Part shown: positions 48,927 to 56,763 of the stretch, piece by piece
How positions within the stretch are numbered: the first letter of the stretch is position 1
How the letters are laid out: the number at the start of each line of letters is the position of its first letter
Source of the DNA: Duganella sp. 1411
GTDB lineage: Bacteria; Pseudomonadota; Gammaproteobacteria; Burkholderiales; Burkholderiaceae_D
NCBI RefSeq assembly: GCF_017833525.1
Contig: NZ_JAFICD010000001.1
Span: forward strand, 2,294,001-2,358,000
Direction of reading: 5' to 3'
Length of the DNA: 64,000 nucleotides
Position numbers and translations under genes: made by a program
Notes under the pieces: model-generated
The model's input: only the letters and a program-made list of their open reading frames with translations
Databases searched by the model: none
Told to the model about the DNA's origin: nothing

Positions 48927-50089
48927 AGATTCCCCTTTCCTACGTCGCCCGCAACCTGTGGGCGCGGCGCCTGACCACCGCGCTGACCGGGGCCGGCCTG
49001 GCGCTGGTGGTGTTTGTTTTCGCGACGGTGCTGATGCTCGACGAAGGACTGCGCAACACGCTGGTCACCACCGGCGAATACGACAACGTGGTGCTGATAC
49101 GGCGCAGCGCCGACACCGAGGTGCAGAGCAGCGTGGACCGCGCGCAAGCCAATATCGTCGCCAGCCACCCGGCCATCGCGCTCGGCGCCGACGGCCGGCC
49201 GATGTTGTCGAAGGAGACGGTGGTGCTCATCTCGCTCAACAAACGCGGCTCGGCCAAGCCGTCCAACGTCATCATCCGGGGCATCGCGCAGCGCGGACTG
49301 GCGCTGCGGCCGCAAGTGCGGCTGACGGCCGGACGGATGTTCCGGCCAGGCGCTTCCGAGATCATCGCCGGCGCCAGCATCGCGCGCCGCTTCTCCGGCG
49401 CCGGCATCGGCGAGACGCTGCGCTTCGGCCAGCGCGAATGGACAGTGGTGGGCTTGTTCGACGCCGGCAACAGCGGTTTCGATTCCGAGGTATGGGGCGA
49501 CGCCGATCAGTTGATGCCGGCTTTCCGGCGGCCGGCCTACTCGGCGATCGTGCTGCGGTTGGCCGACACGTCGCTGTTCGAGTGCTTCAAGAAGGACATC
49601 GAAGGCGATCAGCGCCTGACTCTCGACGCCAAGCGGGAGCAGGCTTTTTATTCGGACCAGTCCAAGGCGCTGTCGACCTTCATCAGCGTGCTGGGATTGA
49701 TTTTGTCGGTGATTTTTTCGATCGGGGCGATGATCGGCGCGACGATCACCATGTACGCGTCGGTCGCCAACCGGGTCGGCGAGATCGGCACGCTGCGGGC
49801 GCTGGGGTTTCAGCGCAGGAGCATTCTGGCGGCGTTCCTGGCCGAGTCGATGTTGCTGGCGGTGGCCGGGGGCGCGCTGGGATTGGCGTGTGCGTCGCTG
49901 ATGGGGTTTATCTCGTTCTCGACGACCAATTTCCAGTCGTTCTCGGAGCTGGCGTTCGGGTTCCGGCTGACGGCCGCCATCGTGGTCAAGACGCTGGCGT
50001 TTTCGCTGGTGATGGGATTTATCGGCGGGGTGCTGCCGGCGCTAAGGGCGGCGCGCATGAAGATCGTGGACGCGCTGCGCGCCGCATAA
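48923..50089 (+). CDS. FtsX/MacB-like ABC transporter permease (second)
   Basis: 388-residue permease of the same fold: N-terminal helix LTGAGLALVVFVFATVLMLD, periplasmic domain, C-terminal helices ([60 protein letters not shown]). The coupling loop is NRVGEIGTLRALGFQRRSIL. Paired non-identical permeases suggest a heterodimer. The exported compound is unknown; no outer-membrane TolC-type gene is adjacent. It is the last gene of the operon. Confidence 0.93.
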   Translation: MKIPLSYVARNLWARRLTTALTGAGLALVVFVFATVLMLDEGLRNTLVTTGEYDNVVLIRRSADTEVQSSVDRAQANIVASHPAIALGADGRPMLSKETVVLISLNKRGSAKPSNVIIRGIAQRGLALRPQVRLTAGRMFRPGASEIIAGASIARRFSGAGIGETLRFGQREWTVVGLFDAGNSGFDSEVWGDADQLMPAFRRPAYSAIVLRLADTSLFECFKKDIEGDQRLTLDAKREQAFYSDQSKALSTFISVLGLILSVIFSIGAMIGATITMYASVANRVGEIGTLRALGFQRRSILAAFLAESMLLAVAGGALGLACASLMGFISFSTTNFQSFSELAFGFRLTAAIVVKTLAFSLVMGFIGGVLPALRAARMKIVDALRAA

Positions 50090-50113
50090 CGAGGCTCGAG
50101 GATACCCATTGAA

Positions 50114-50153
50114 ACACGTAGGGCGGATTAGGCGGAACGCCGTAATCCGCCAT
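50114..50153. repeat. REP-like element, copy C (single arm)
   Basis: CACGTAGGGCGGATTAGGCG followed by GAACGCCGTAATCCGCCAT is one arm of the element seen at 16.4 and 44.3 kb, in the GGCGGAACGCC form. The second arm is not present; CACGTC-like GACGACGTGTT follows. It sits between the exporter operon and maiA (convergent). Confidence 0.7.
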
Positions 50154-50180
50154 TTATGAGCCGCCGACGACGTGTTATGA

Positions 50181-50828
50181 CTATTCCGCGTCGGGCTGCC
50201 GCGACGGGTGCGCCCGCTGGAACGCCGGCAGCGCCGCGCACGCGGCGTTGATGCGCATGACGGTCGGATACGGCGCCATATCCACCTCGAACCGCTGCGC
50301 GTTGAACACATGCGGCACCAGGCAGCAGTCAGCTATCGTGGGCGTATCGCCATGCGAATAAACACCAGTGCGCGCATCGCCGGCCAGCAGCGATTCCAAC
50401 GTCGCCAACCCGCTGCGCAACCAATGCCGATGCCACTCCAGCTTGACCTCCTCGCTCTGCCCCATCTCGCCCTTGATGTACTTCAGCACCCGCATGTTCC
50501 CCAGCGGGTGGGTATCGGCCACCACCGTCAACGCCAGCGCGCGCACGCGGGCGCGTCCCGCCGGATCGGGCGGCAGCAACGGCGTTTGCGGACGCGTATC
50601 CTCCAGATACTCGAGTATCGCCAGCGACTGGCCGATGACGGCGCCATCGTCATCCTCCAGCGTGGGCAGCAGCTTGGACGGATTGACCGCGCGATAAGCA
50701 TCGGCCAGATGCTCGCCACCGTCGCGCAGCAGGTGCACCGGTTGCGCCTCGTAGGCCAAGCCCTTGAGATTGAGCGCGATCCGCACCCGGTAGGCGGCGG
50801 AGCTGCGGAAATAAGTGTAAAGCTTCAT
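50181..50828 (-). CDS. maiA: Maleylacetoacetate isomerase (glutathione-S-transferase fold)
   Basis: 215-residue zeta-class GST. MKLYTYFRSSAAYRVRIALN carries the SSAAYR glutathione-binding motif; GQSLAILEYLEDTRPQTPLL is the conserved thioredoxin-fold end, and YSHGDTPTIADCCLVPHVFN the C-terminal helix domain. It converts maleylacetoacetate to fumarylacetoacetate in tyrosine/homogentisate breakdown. Its start overlaps the FAH-family hydrolase stop, so the two form a unit. hmgA is not in the window. Confidence 0.9.
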   Translation of the reverse strand: MKLYTYFRSSAAYRVRIALNLKGLAYEAQPVHLLRDGGEHLADAYRAVNPSKLLPTLEDDDGAVIGQSLAILEYLEDTRPQTPLLPPDPAGRARVRALALTVVADTHPLGNMRVLKYIKGEMGQSEEVKLEWHRHWLRSGLATLESLLAGDARTGVYSHGDTPTIADCCLVPHVFNAQRFEVDMAPYPTVMRINAACAALPAFQRAHPSRQPDAE

Positions 50829-51850
50829 CGCTGACGCTCCCCATAATGCGCGACGGTCTGCTCGATCGCGCCGAAGATGCTCACGCCCTGCGCGTCCCGC
50901 ATCTCGATGCGCACACTGTCGCCGAATTTCAGATAATCGGTTTGCGGCTTACCGGTCTCGATGGTTTCATACATGCGTACTTCGGCCAGGCAGCAATAGC
51001 CCACGCCGCCGTTGTCGATGCTCGATCCATTGAGGCCGCCCTGCTTGTTGGAGACGGTGCCGGAGCCGATGATGGTGCCGGCCGCCAGCTCGCGCGTGGC
51101 GGCGGCGTGGGCGACCAGCCGCGCGAAGTTGAAGGTCATGTCCTCGCCCGCGTTCGGTTTGCCGAACGGCTTGCCGTTGATGTCGACCAGCAGCGGCAAA
51201 TGCAGTTTGCTGTCGGCCCAATCGAGGCCCAGTTCATCCGGCGTGACCGCCACCGGCGAGAACGCGCTGGCCGCCTTGGACTGGAAGAAGCCGAAGCCCT
51301 TGGCCAGTTCGTTCGGGATCAGGTTGCGCAGCGAGACGTCGTTGACCAGCATGACCAGCCGGATCGCCTGGCCGGCGTCCGCCACGTCCACGCCCATCGG
51401 CACGTCGCCGGTGACGACGGCCACCTCGGCCTCCAGGTCGATGCCCCACTCCTCCGACAAGGCGTAGATCGGATCGCGCGGGCCGATGAAACTGTCCGAG
51501 CCGCCCTGGTACATCAGCGGGTCGGTGTAGAACGAGGCCGGCACTTCGGCGTTGCGCGCCTTGCGCACCAGCTCAACGTGGTTGATGTAGGCCGAACCGT
51601 CCGCCCATTGATAGGCGCGCGGCAGCGGCGAGTGGCAGGCTTGCTGGTCGAACGGCTGGGCGTCGACGGCGTCGCCGGCGTTGAGCAGCACGTATACCGC
51701 CTGCAGCCGCGCCGCGACCAGGTCCCAATGGTCCAACGCATGCTGCAAGGTGGCAGAGATTTTCGGCACCGGCTGGTACAGCGACAAGTCACGGCTGACC
51801 ACCACCAGGCGGCCGTCGCGGCTGCCGTCTTTCAGGGTGGCGAGCTTCAT
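50825..51850 (-). CDS. Fumarylacetoacetate hydrolase family protein
   Basis: 341-residue FAH-fold hydrolase. MKLATLKDGSRDGRLVVVSR is the usual opening; metal-ligand acids are in WGIDLEAEVAVVTGDVPMG with VMLVNDVSLRNLIP; GTIIGSGTVSNKQGG completes the C-terminal active site. With maiA it should split fumarylacetoacetate to fumarate and acetoacetate, though related acylpyruvases share this fold. The start at 51850 overlaps the stop of the truncated VOC gene and has GGGAG 7 bases upstream. Confidence 0.9.
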   Translation of the reverse strand: MKLATLKDGSRDGRLVVVSRDLSLYQPVPKISATLQHALDHWDLVAARLQAVYVLLNAGDAVDAQPFDQQACHSPLPRAYQWADGSAYINHVELVRKARNAEVPASFYTDPLMYQGGSDSFIGPRDPIYALSEEWGIDLEAEVAVVTGDVPMGVDVADAGQAIRLVMLVNDVSLRNLIPNELAKGFGFFQSKAASAFSPVAVTPDELGLDWADSKLHLPLLVDINGKPFGKPNAGEDMTFNFARLVAHAAATRELAAGTIIGSGTVSNKQGGLNGSSIDNGGVGYCCLAEVRMYETIETGKPQTDYLKFGDSVRIEMRDAQGVSIFGAIEQTVAHYGERQR

Positions 51851-51930
51851 GCCCGATCTCCCGGGGACGCCGCGGCTTTCCTGGCGTCGCGGCATCGGTA
51901 CGCGACGTGGTGCATTTGTTTGATCTTCAT
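51847..51930 (-). pseudogene. VOC-family (glyoxalase) gene remnant, 27 codons
   Basis: A GGAGG ribosome site lies 5 bases before an ATG at 51930. The product MKIKQMHHVAYRCRDARKAA and on reads exactly like the first 17 residues of VOC-family proteins that sit beside FAH genes in related bacteria (MKIKxxHHVAYRCRDA), then departs into ASPGDRA and stops. The TGA overlaps the FAH start as ATGA. An internal deletion that removed the gene body but kept the coupled start and stop explains it. Too short to have been listed as an ORF. Confidence 0.7.
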
Positions 51931-52243
51931 GGTTGCCTCCAATTTTAGTCTTTCGACATTAGATGCCAATCTCAGATATCACACAAACAGTATTTTTGAG
52001 GCCAGTTATCAGGTTTTGCAAGCAATCCAAGCTTGCGACAGGTGATTTTTGTGCCCCCGCGCTGGCGCTGGTGCACGCGCGGGCGGACAGCACGGTTCGT
52101 CGATTTCCTCAGGGAATACGTCGCGGCGCAGCAATGGGACGTTCCGCTCAGTTAAGATATCTTACATCTTCCGACTACCATCGCCGGGGCGGCGTGTGTA
52201 TGCTTCCGGATATGAATATTCTGCAGCTAAAACGACAGGAATC
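51931..52243. other. 313-bp intergenic region, divergent promoters
   Basis: No gene found on either strand. It separates the FAH-maiA unit (minus) from the ChaC-like gene (plus). The part nearest 51960-52020 is AT-rich and presumably holds the minus-strand promoter; the plus side has a TTAAGATATCTTA palindrome at 52152-52164 that could be an operator. I could not assign promoter elements. Confidence 0.45.
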
Positions 52244-52843
52244 ATGACAGCAGACACCATCGCCATCAATCAGCAGATGGATCAATTTGACGGCCACCAC
52301 AGCGTGTGGCTGTTCGGCTACGGCTCGCTGATCTACAAGGCGGACTTTCCCTATCTGCAGCGGCGCCCGGCCAGCATCGCCAACTGGACGCGGCGCTTTT
52401 GGCAAGGCTCGCACGACCATCGCGGCACGCCGGAAGCGCCGGGCCGCGTGGTCACCATCATCGAGCAAGCCGGCGCCATCTGCCATGGCATGGCCTATCT
52501 GGTGACGCCGGAAGTGTTCGCCCATCTGGACCATCGCGAAAAGAACGGCTACCTGCGGCTGGCGATATCGATCACCTTCGACGATGGCGACGACGGCAAC
52601 GACGACGTCATCGGCCTGGTGTATATCGCGACGCCGGACAACACCGCCTTCCTCGGCGAAGCCTCCGAGCAGGAGATCGCGCGGCACATCGCCCGCTCGG
52701 CCGGCCCCAGCGGTCCGAACAGCGACTACCTCAACCACCTGGCCAGCGCCCTGCGCGAACTGGGCCGCCACGACCAGCACGTCTTCGAAATCGAACGGCA
52801 CCTGGCCGCGCTGACCGCCGCTCCGTCCCCCCCTCCCGTCTAA
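52244..52843 (+). CDS. ChaC-like gamma-glutamylcyclotransferase
   Basis: 199-residue enzyme. VWLFGYGSLIYKADFPYLQR is the GGCT substrate-binding motif; WTRRFWQGSHDHRGTPEAPG and the catalytic glutamate in LDHREKNGYLRL (about residue 97) mark the ChaC family, which cleaves glutathione to 5-oxoproline and cysteinylglycine. The start at 52244 has AGGA 4 bases upstream; the open frame before it has no support. It is alone on the plus strand, convergent with the radical SAM gene. Confidence 0.9.
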   Translation: MTADTIAINQQMDQFDGHHSVWLFGYGSLIYKADFPYLQRRPASIANWTRRFWQGSHDHRGTPEAPGRVVTIIEQAGAICHGMAYLVTPEVFAHLDHREKNGYLRLAISITFDDGDDGNDDVIGLVYIATPDNTAFLGEASEQEIARHIARSAGPSGPNSDYLNHLASALRELGRHDQHVFEIERHLAALTAAPSPPPV

Positions 52844-52865
52844 TAGTCCGTCGGAATAAAGTCCG

Positions 52866-54020
52866 TCAGAATAAATCGAGCTGGCCTTCATTGGCCGGCT
52901 TGGCCCGCGCGCCCAACGGCGGCACCACCAGCGGCCGGGTGAACTGCGACGCATCCATGCTGTGGAAGCGGCTTCCCTGGCCCGACAGCCCCAGGCGCTC
53001 GGTGGCGATCTTGAAGCGCTGCCGTATCAATTCCGCCCACACGCCCTCGCCCTTCATGCGCGTGGCGAAATTGCTGTCGTAGTCTTTACCGCCGCGCATT
53101 TCGCGCACGCGGTTCATCACCCGCTGCGCCCGCTCCGGGAAGTGCGCCTGCAGCCATTGCTGGAACAGCGGGGCCACCTCCCACGGCAACCGCAACACCG
53201 TGTAGTGGGCGGTGACGGCGCCGGCCTCCTTGACGGCCTCCAGCAAGCGCTCGATATCCGGCTCGGTGATGAACGGAATGATGGGCGCGACGCTGACGGC
53301 CACCGGAATGCCGGCGTCGGTCAGCGTGCGGATCGTGCGCAGCCGGCGCGCAGGGGCCGCCGCGCGCGGCTCCAGGGTGCGCGAGATGGCCGGGTCCAGC
53401 GTCGTCAGCGTGATGGCGACGCCGGCCTGCCGCTTGGCCGCCATCGCCGCGAGGATGTCGATATCCCGCTCGATGAGCGACGATTTGGTGATCAGCCCGA
53501 CAGGATGCTGGCATTCCTGCAGCACTTCCAGCACGCGCCGCGTGAGTTTGCGCTCGCGCTCGCAGGGCTGGTAGGCGTCGGTGTTGACGCCCAGCGCGAT
53601 CGATTCGGGCTCGTAGCCGGCCTTGGCCAGTTCGCGCCGCAGCATTTCCGGCGCGTTGACCTTGGCGAAGATCTTGCTCTCGAAGTCCATGCCGGGCGAC
53701 AGGCCGAGATAGCTGTGCGTGGGACGGGCAAAGCAATAAATACAGCCGTGCTCGCAGCCGCGATACGGGTTGAGCGACACGCTGAACGGCAGGTCCGGCG
53801 AGGCGTTACGGCTCAAAATCGATTTACAATATTCGTCAGTGACCTGGGTTTTCCATGGCGACGCCTCCTCTTCCTCGCGCTCCCAGCCGTCGTCATAGGC
53901 TTCGCGCGCGTTCACCTCGAACCGCCCCTGCAGGTTCGATACCGCGCCACGCCCCTTTTGCGCCTTCAGCGGACGGGGCGGCAGCATCACGTGCTCTTGA
54001 TTGTTGTCGTCGTGGTTCAT
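52866..54020 (-). CDS. Radical SAM protein of the PA0069 / spore-photolyase-like group
   Basis: 384-residue radical SAM enzyme. NPYRGCEHGCIYCFARPTHS contains CX3CX2C for the 4Fe-4S cluster (about residues 87-94); LGVNTDAYQPCER, ITKSSLIERDIDIL and VSVAPIIPFITEPD follow the barrel order of this group. A basic N-terminus (LPPRPLKAQKGRGAVSNLQG) is also conserved. The reaction is unknown; a role in DNA repair is suggested only by similarity to spore photoproduct lyase. The start at 54020 was preferred because the frame before it is low-quality. Confidence 0.88.
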   Translation of the reverse strand: MNHDDNNQEHVMLPPRPLKAQKGRGAVSNLQGRFEVNAREAYDDGWEREEEEASPWKTQVTDEYCKSILSRNASPDLPFSVSLNPYRGCEHGCIYCFARPTHSYLGLSPGMDFESKIFAKVNAPEMLRRELAKAGYEPESIALGVNTDAYQPCERERKLTRRVLEVLQECQHPVGLITKSSLIERDIDILAAMAAKRQAGVAITLTTLDPAISRTLEPRAAAPARRLRTIRTLTDAGIPVAVSVAPIIPFITEPDIERLLEAVKEAGAVTAHYTVLRLPWEVAPLFQQWLQAHFPERAQRVMNRVREMRGGKDYDSNFATRMKGEGVWAELIRQRFKIATERLGLSGQGSRFHSMDASQFTRPLVVPPLGARAKPANEGQLDLF

Positions 54021-54039
54021 GGTGGGGCCGGTCGGAATC

Positions 54040-54074
54040 GCTATCACTGTCGCTATCACTGTCGTCATTACTGT
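54040..54074. repeat. Short tandem repeat (12-bp unit, about 3 copies)
   Basis: GCTATCACTGTC occurs at 54040-54051 and 54052-54063, followed by a degenerate GTCATTACTGT to 54074. It lies just upstream of the radical SAM start in the divergent spacer toward the DUF2760 operon and could be a slippage tract or repeated protein site. Confidence 0.6.
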
Positions 54075-54284
54075 ATATATATCCAGTATTCTATGCGCTC
54101 CAAATGACCATATCAAGCGAAAAATCAAAGGTGCGGCCCTGGCGTCTTTGGCGCCCGCGCCCGAACTGGTATCATGCGGGGCTTCCGGGGGAAAGACTTT
54201 CCCCGCGCCACGCGCGCCCCCACCCCACATTCCGCCAGGCTGCCGCCCCAGGCAGCGGCCCGGCTCACTCTACGCGAGCTAACC

Positions 54285-54887
54285 ATGAACAATTCGACTC
54301 AACCGTTGCCGTCTTTTTTTAGCCGGATATCGATCGCCATCGGCGCCTTCTTCCGCGCGCTGTCCGACGCCGAATACGCCGCCCGCCTGGCGCGCATCGC
54401 CGCCGGCGAGCCGCAGCCGTCCGCCGCGCCGGTTTCCGCACCTGCTCCCGCTCCCGCTCCGGCGCCTGTTCCAACCCCGGCCCCTGCCCCGGTCACGCTG
54501 CGCGTCGCCACCCCGGACGCCGCGCTCCAGCTGCTCGGCCTGTTCCAGCGCGAAGCGCGCCTGATCGATTTCACCCAAGAGAACCTGAGCGCCTATTCGG
54601 ACGCCGACATCGGCGCCGCCGCGCGCGTGGTGCACGAAGGCTGCGGCAAAGTGCTGCGCGAGCACTTCACCATCGAAGCCGTTCGCGGCGAAGCCGAAGG
54701 CAGCCGCGTGGTGCTGGAGGAAGGCTTTGACGCCAGCGCCGTGCGCCTGACCGGCAACGTGGTCGGCAAGGCGCCCTTCCGCGGCGCGTTGAGCCATCGC
54801 GGCTGGCGCGCATCGAGCGTGCGCTTGCCGAAACTGGCCGAAGCCCACGACGCGGCCATCTTGGCACCGGCGGAGGTGGAATTATGA
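54285..54887 (+). CDS. DUF2760 domain-containing protein
   Basis: 200-residue protein. MNNSTQPLPSFFSRISIAIG begins a short hydrophobic segment; then an Ala/Pro-rich linker (APAPAPAPAPVPTPAPAPVT, residues about 54-73); and the DUF2760 core TPDAALQLLGLFQREARLID, FTQENLSAYSDADIGAAARV, GALSHRGWRASSVRLPKL. The function is unknown, but this gene regularly precedes a pair of Hsp70-like genes. Its stop overlaps the Hsp70 start as ATGA, so three genes are coupled. It may be a specific client or co-factor (inference). Confidence 0.85.
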   Translation: MNNSTQPLPSFFSRISIAIGAFFRALSDAEYAARLARIAAGEPQPSAAPVSAPAPAPAPAPVPTPAPAPVTLRVATPDAALQLLGLFQREARLIDFTQENLSAYSDADIGAAARVVHEGCGKVLREHFTIEAVRGEAEGSRVVLEEGFDASAVRLTGNVVGKAPFRGALSHRGWRASSVRLPKLAEAHDAAILAPAEVEL

Positions 54888-56761
54888 GCGACCCACGCTA
54901 CGCCATCGGCATCGACCTTGGCACCACCCACAGCGCGCTGTCCTATGTCGACCTGACCGCCAGCGACGGCGAGAAAACCCAGCACGGCGTGCTGGCCATT
55001 CCGCAACTGACCGCGCCGGGCACGGTGGAAGACCTGCCGCTGCTGCCGTCCTTCCTGTACCTGCCGCACGCCGACGAACTGGCGCCGGGCGATTTGAGCC
55101 TGCCGTGGCCGCAGTCGGCGGCCGAACAAACCGGCGTGGCCGGCGAGATGGCGCGCAGCCGTGGCGCCACCACGCCGATCCGCCTGGTCTCCAGCGCCAA
55201 GAGCTGGTTGAGCCACCCTGGCGTGGACCGCCGCGGCGCGCTGCTGCCGAACGACGCGCCGGAGGAAGTCACGCGCGTCTCGCCGCTGGAGGCGTCGACG
55301 CGTTATCTGTCGCACCTGCGCCAGGCGTGGGAACAGGCGCACCCGGAGGCGCCGTTCGGCGAGCAGGCGGTGACGGTGACGATCCCCGCGTCCTTCGATC
55401 CGGGCGCGCGCGAACTGACCGCCGACGCGGCACGCGCCGCCGGCTACACCAATCTGACGCTGCTGGAAGAGCCGCAGGCGGCCCTGTACAGCTGGATCCA
55501 GGGCAGCGAAGGCCGCTGGCGCAAGGAAGTCAAACCCGGCGACATCATTCTGGTGGTGGACGTCGGCGGCGGCACCAGCGACTTTTCGCTGATCGCCGTG
55601 CTCGAACGCGACGGCGTGCTGGAACCGCACCGCATCGCGGTGGGCGACCACATTCTGCTCGGCGGCGACAATATGGACCTGGCGCTGGCGCACTTGGTGG
55701 CGCGCAAGCTGGCCGCCAACGGCACGCAACTGGACGCCTGGCAGATGCGCGCGCTGACCTACGGCTGCCGCACGGCCAAGGAAAAGCTGCTGGCCGACGC
55801 CAGCGCCGAGACCTGGCCCATCGTGGTGCCCAGCCGTGGCTCGAAGCTGATCGGCGGCTCGATCCGCACAGAACTCACGCGCGCCGAAGTGACCACCTTT
55901 ATTCTCGATGGCTTCTTCCCGGCGGTGGACGCGGCGGCGCGGCCGGCGGTGCGCACCCGCGCGGGCCTGACGCAGCTTGGCCTGCCGTATGCTCAGGACG
56001 CGGGCATCACCCGCCATCTGGCCGCGTTCCTGGCGCGCCAGGCCGGCGCCACCAGCGAACTGGAAGGCTACGCCGGCCAGCACAGCGCGGAGGCGACGTT
56101 CCTGCATCCGACGGCGGTGCTGTTCAACGGCGGCGTGTTCAAGTCGGAGCTGCTGGCGCAGCGCGTCATGGGCACCCTCAACGACTGGCTGTACCTGGAA
56201 GGCGCGGAGCCGGCCCGCATGCTGGGGGGCGCCGATCTGGATCTGGCGGTCGCGCGCGGCGCGGCTTATTACAGCTACGTGCGGCGCGGTAGCGGCGTGC
56301 GGATTCGCGGCGGCACGGCGCGCGCCTACTATGTGGCGATCGAGTCGTCGATGCCGGCCATCCCCGGCATGGAGCCGCCGATCCAGGCGCTGTGCGTGGC
56401 GCCGTTCGGCATGGAGGAAGGCAGCGAGATCGAACTGCCGAACCAGGAGTTCGGTCTGGTGGTCGGCGAGCCGGTGCAGTTCCGCTTCTTCGGTTCCTCG
56501 GTGCGCCGCCAGGACCAGATCGGCGACCTGCTGGACTTCTGGGGCCCGGATGAACTGATCGAGTTGAACGAGATCCAGGCCACGCTGTCGCCGGAAGGCC
56601 GTCAGGCCGGCGACGTGGTGCAGGTGCGCCTGCACGCGATGGCGACCGAATCGGGCACGCTCGAATTGCAGGCGGTGGCCAACGACGGCCAGCGCTGGAA
56701 AGTGGAGTTCGACGTGCGCTCCGGTGCCAAGGAAAACGAAACCGAGAGCGCCGCCGCCTGA
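54884..56761 (+). CDS. Hsp70 family protein (first of pair)
   Basis: 625-residue Hsp70-like ATPase. The nucleotide-binding domain has YAIGIDLGTTHSALSYVDLT, the phosphate-2 motif VVDVGGGTSDFSLIAV (about residue 220) and FNGGVFKSELLAQRV. The C-terminal substrate-like domain (VELNEIQATLSPEGRQAGDV-type segment from about 560) is short. It is not DnaK or HscA: no DnaJ or GrpE gene lies nearby and the C-terminal EEVD-like tail is missing. It lies between DUF2760 and a larger Hsp70, all overlapping or nearly so. Confidence 0.9.
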   Translation: MSDPRYAIGIDLGTTHSALSYVDLTASDGEKTQHGVLAIPQLTAPGTVEDLPLLPSFLYLPHADELAPGDLSLPWPQSAAEQTGVAGEMARSRGATTPIRLVSSAKSWLSHPGVDRRGALLPNDAPEEVTRVSPLEASTRYLSHLRQAWEQAHPEAPFGEQAVTVTIPASFDPGARELTADAARAAGYTNLTLLEEPQAALYSWIQGSEGRWRKEVKPGDIILVVDVGGGTSDFSLIAVLERDGVLEPHRIAVGDHILLGGDNMDLALAHLVARKLAANGTQLDAWQMRALTYGCRTAKEKLLADASAETWPIVVPSRGSKLIGGSIRTELTRAEVTTFILDGFFPAVDAAARPAVRTRAGLTQLGLPYAQDAGITRHLAAFLARQAGATSELEGYAGQHSAEATFLHPTAVLFNGGVFKSELLAQRVMGTLNDWLYLEGAEPARMLGGADLDLAVARGAAYYSYVRRGSGVRIRGGTARAYYVAIESSMPAIPGMEPPIQALCVAPFGMEEGSEIELPNQEFGLVVGEPVQFRFFGSSVRRQDQIGDLLDFWGPDELIELNEIQATLSPEGRQAGDVVQVRLHAMATESGTLELQAVANDGQRWKVEFDVRSGAKENETESAAA

Positions 56762-56763
56762 GC

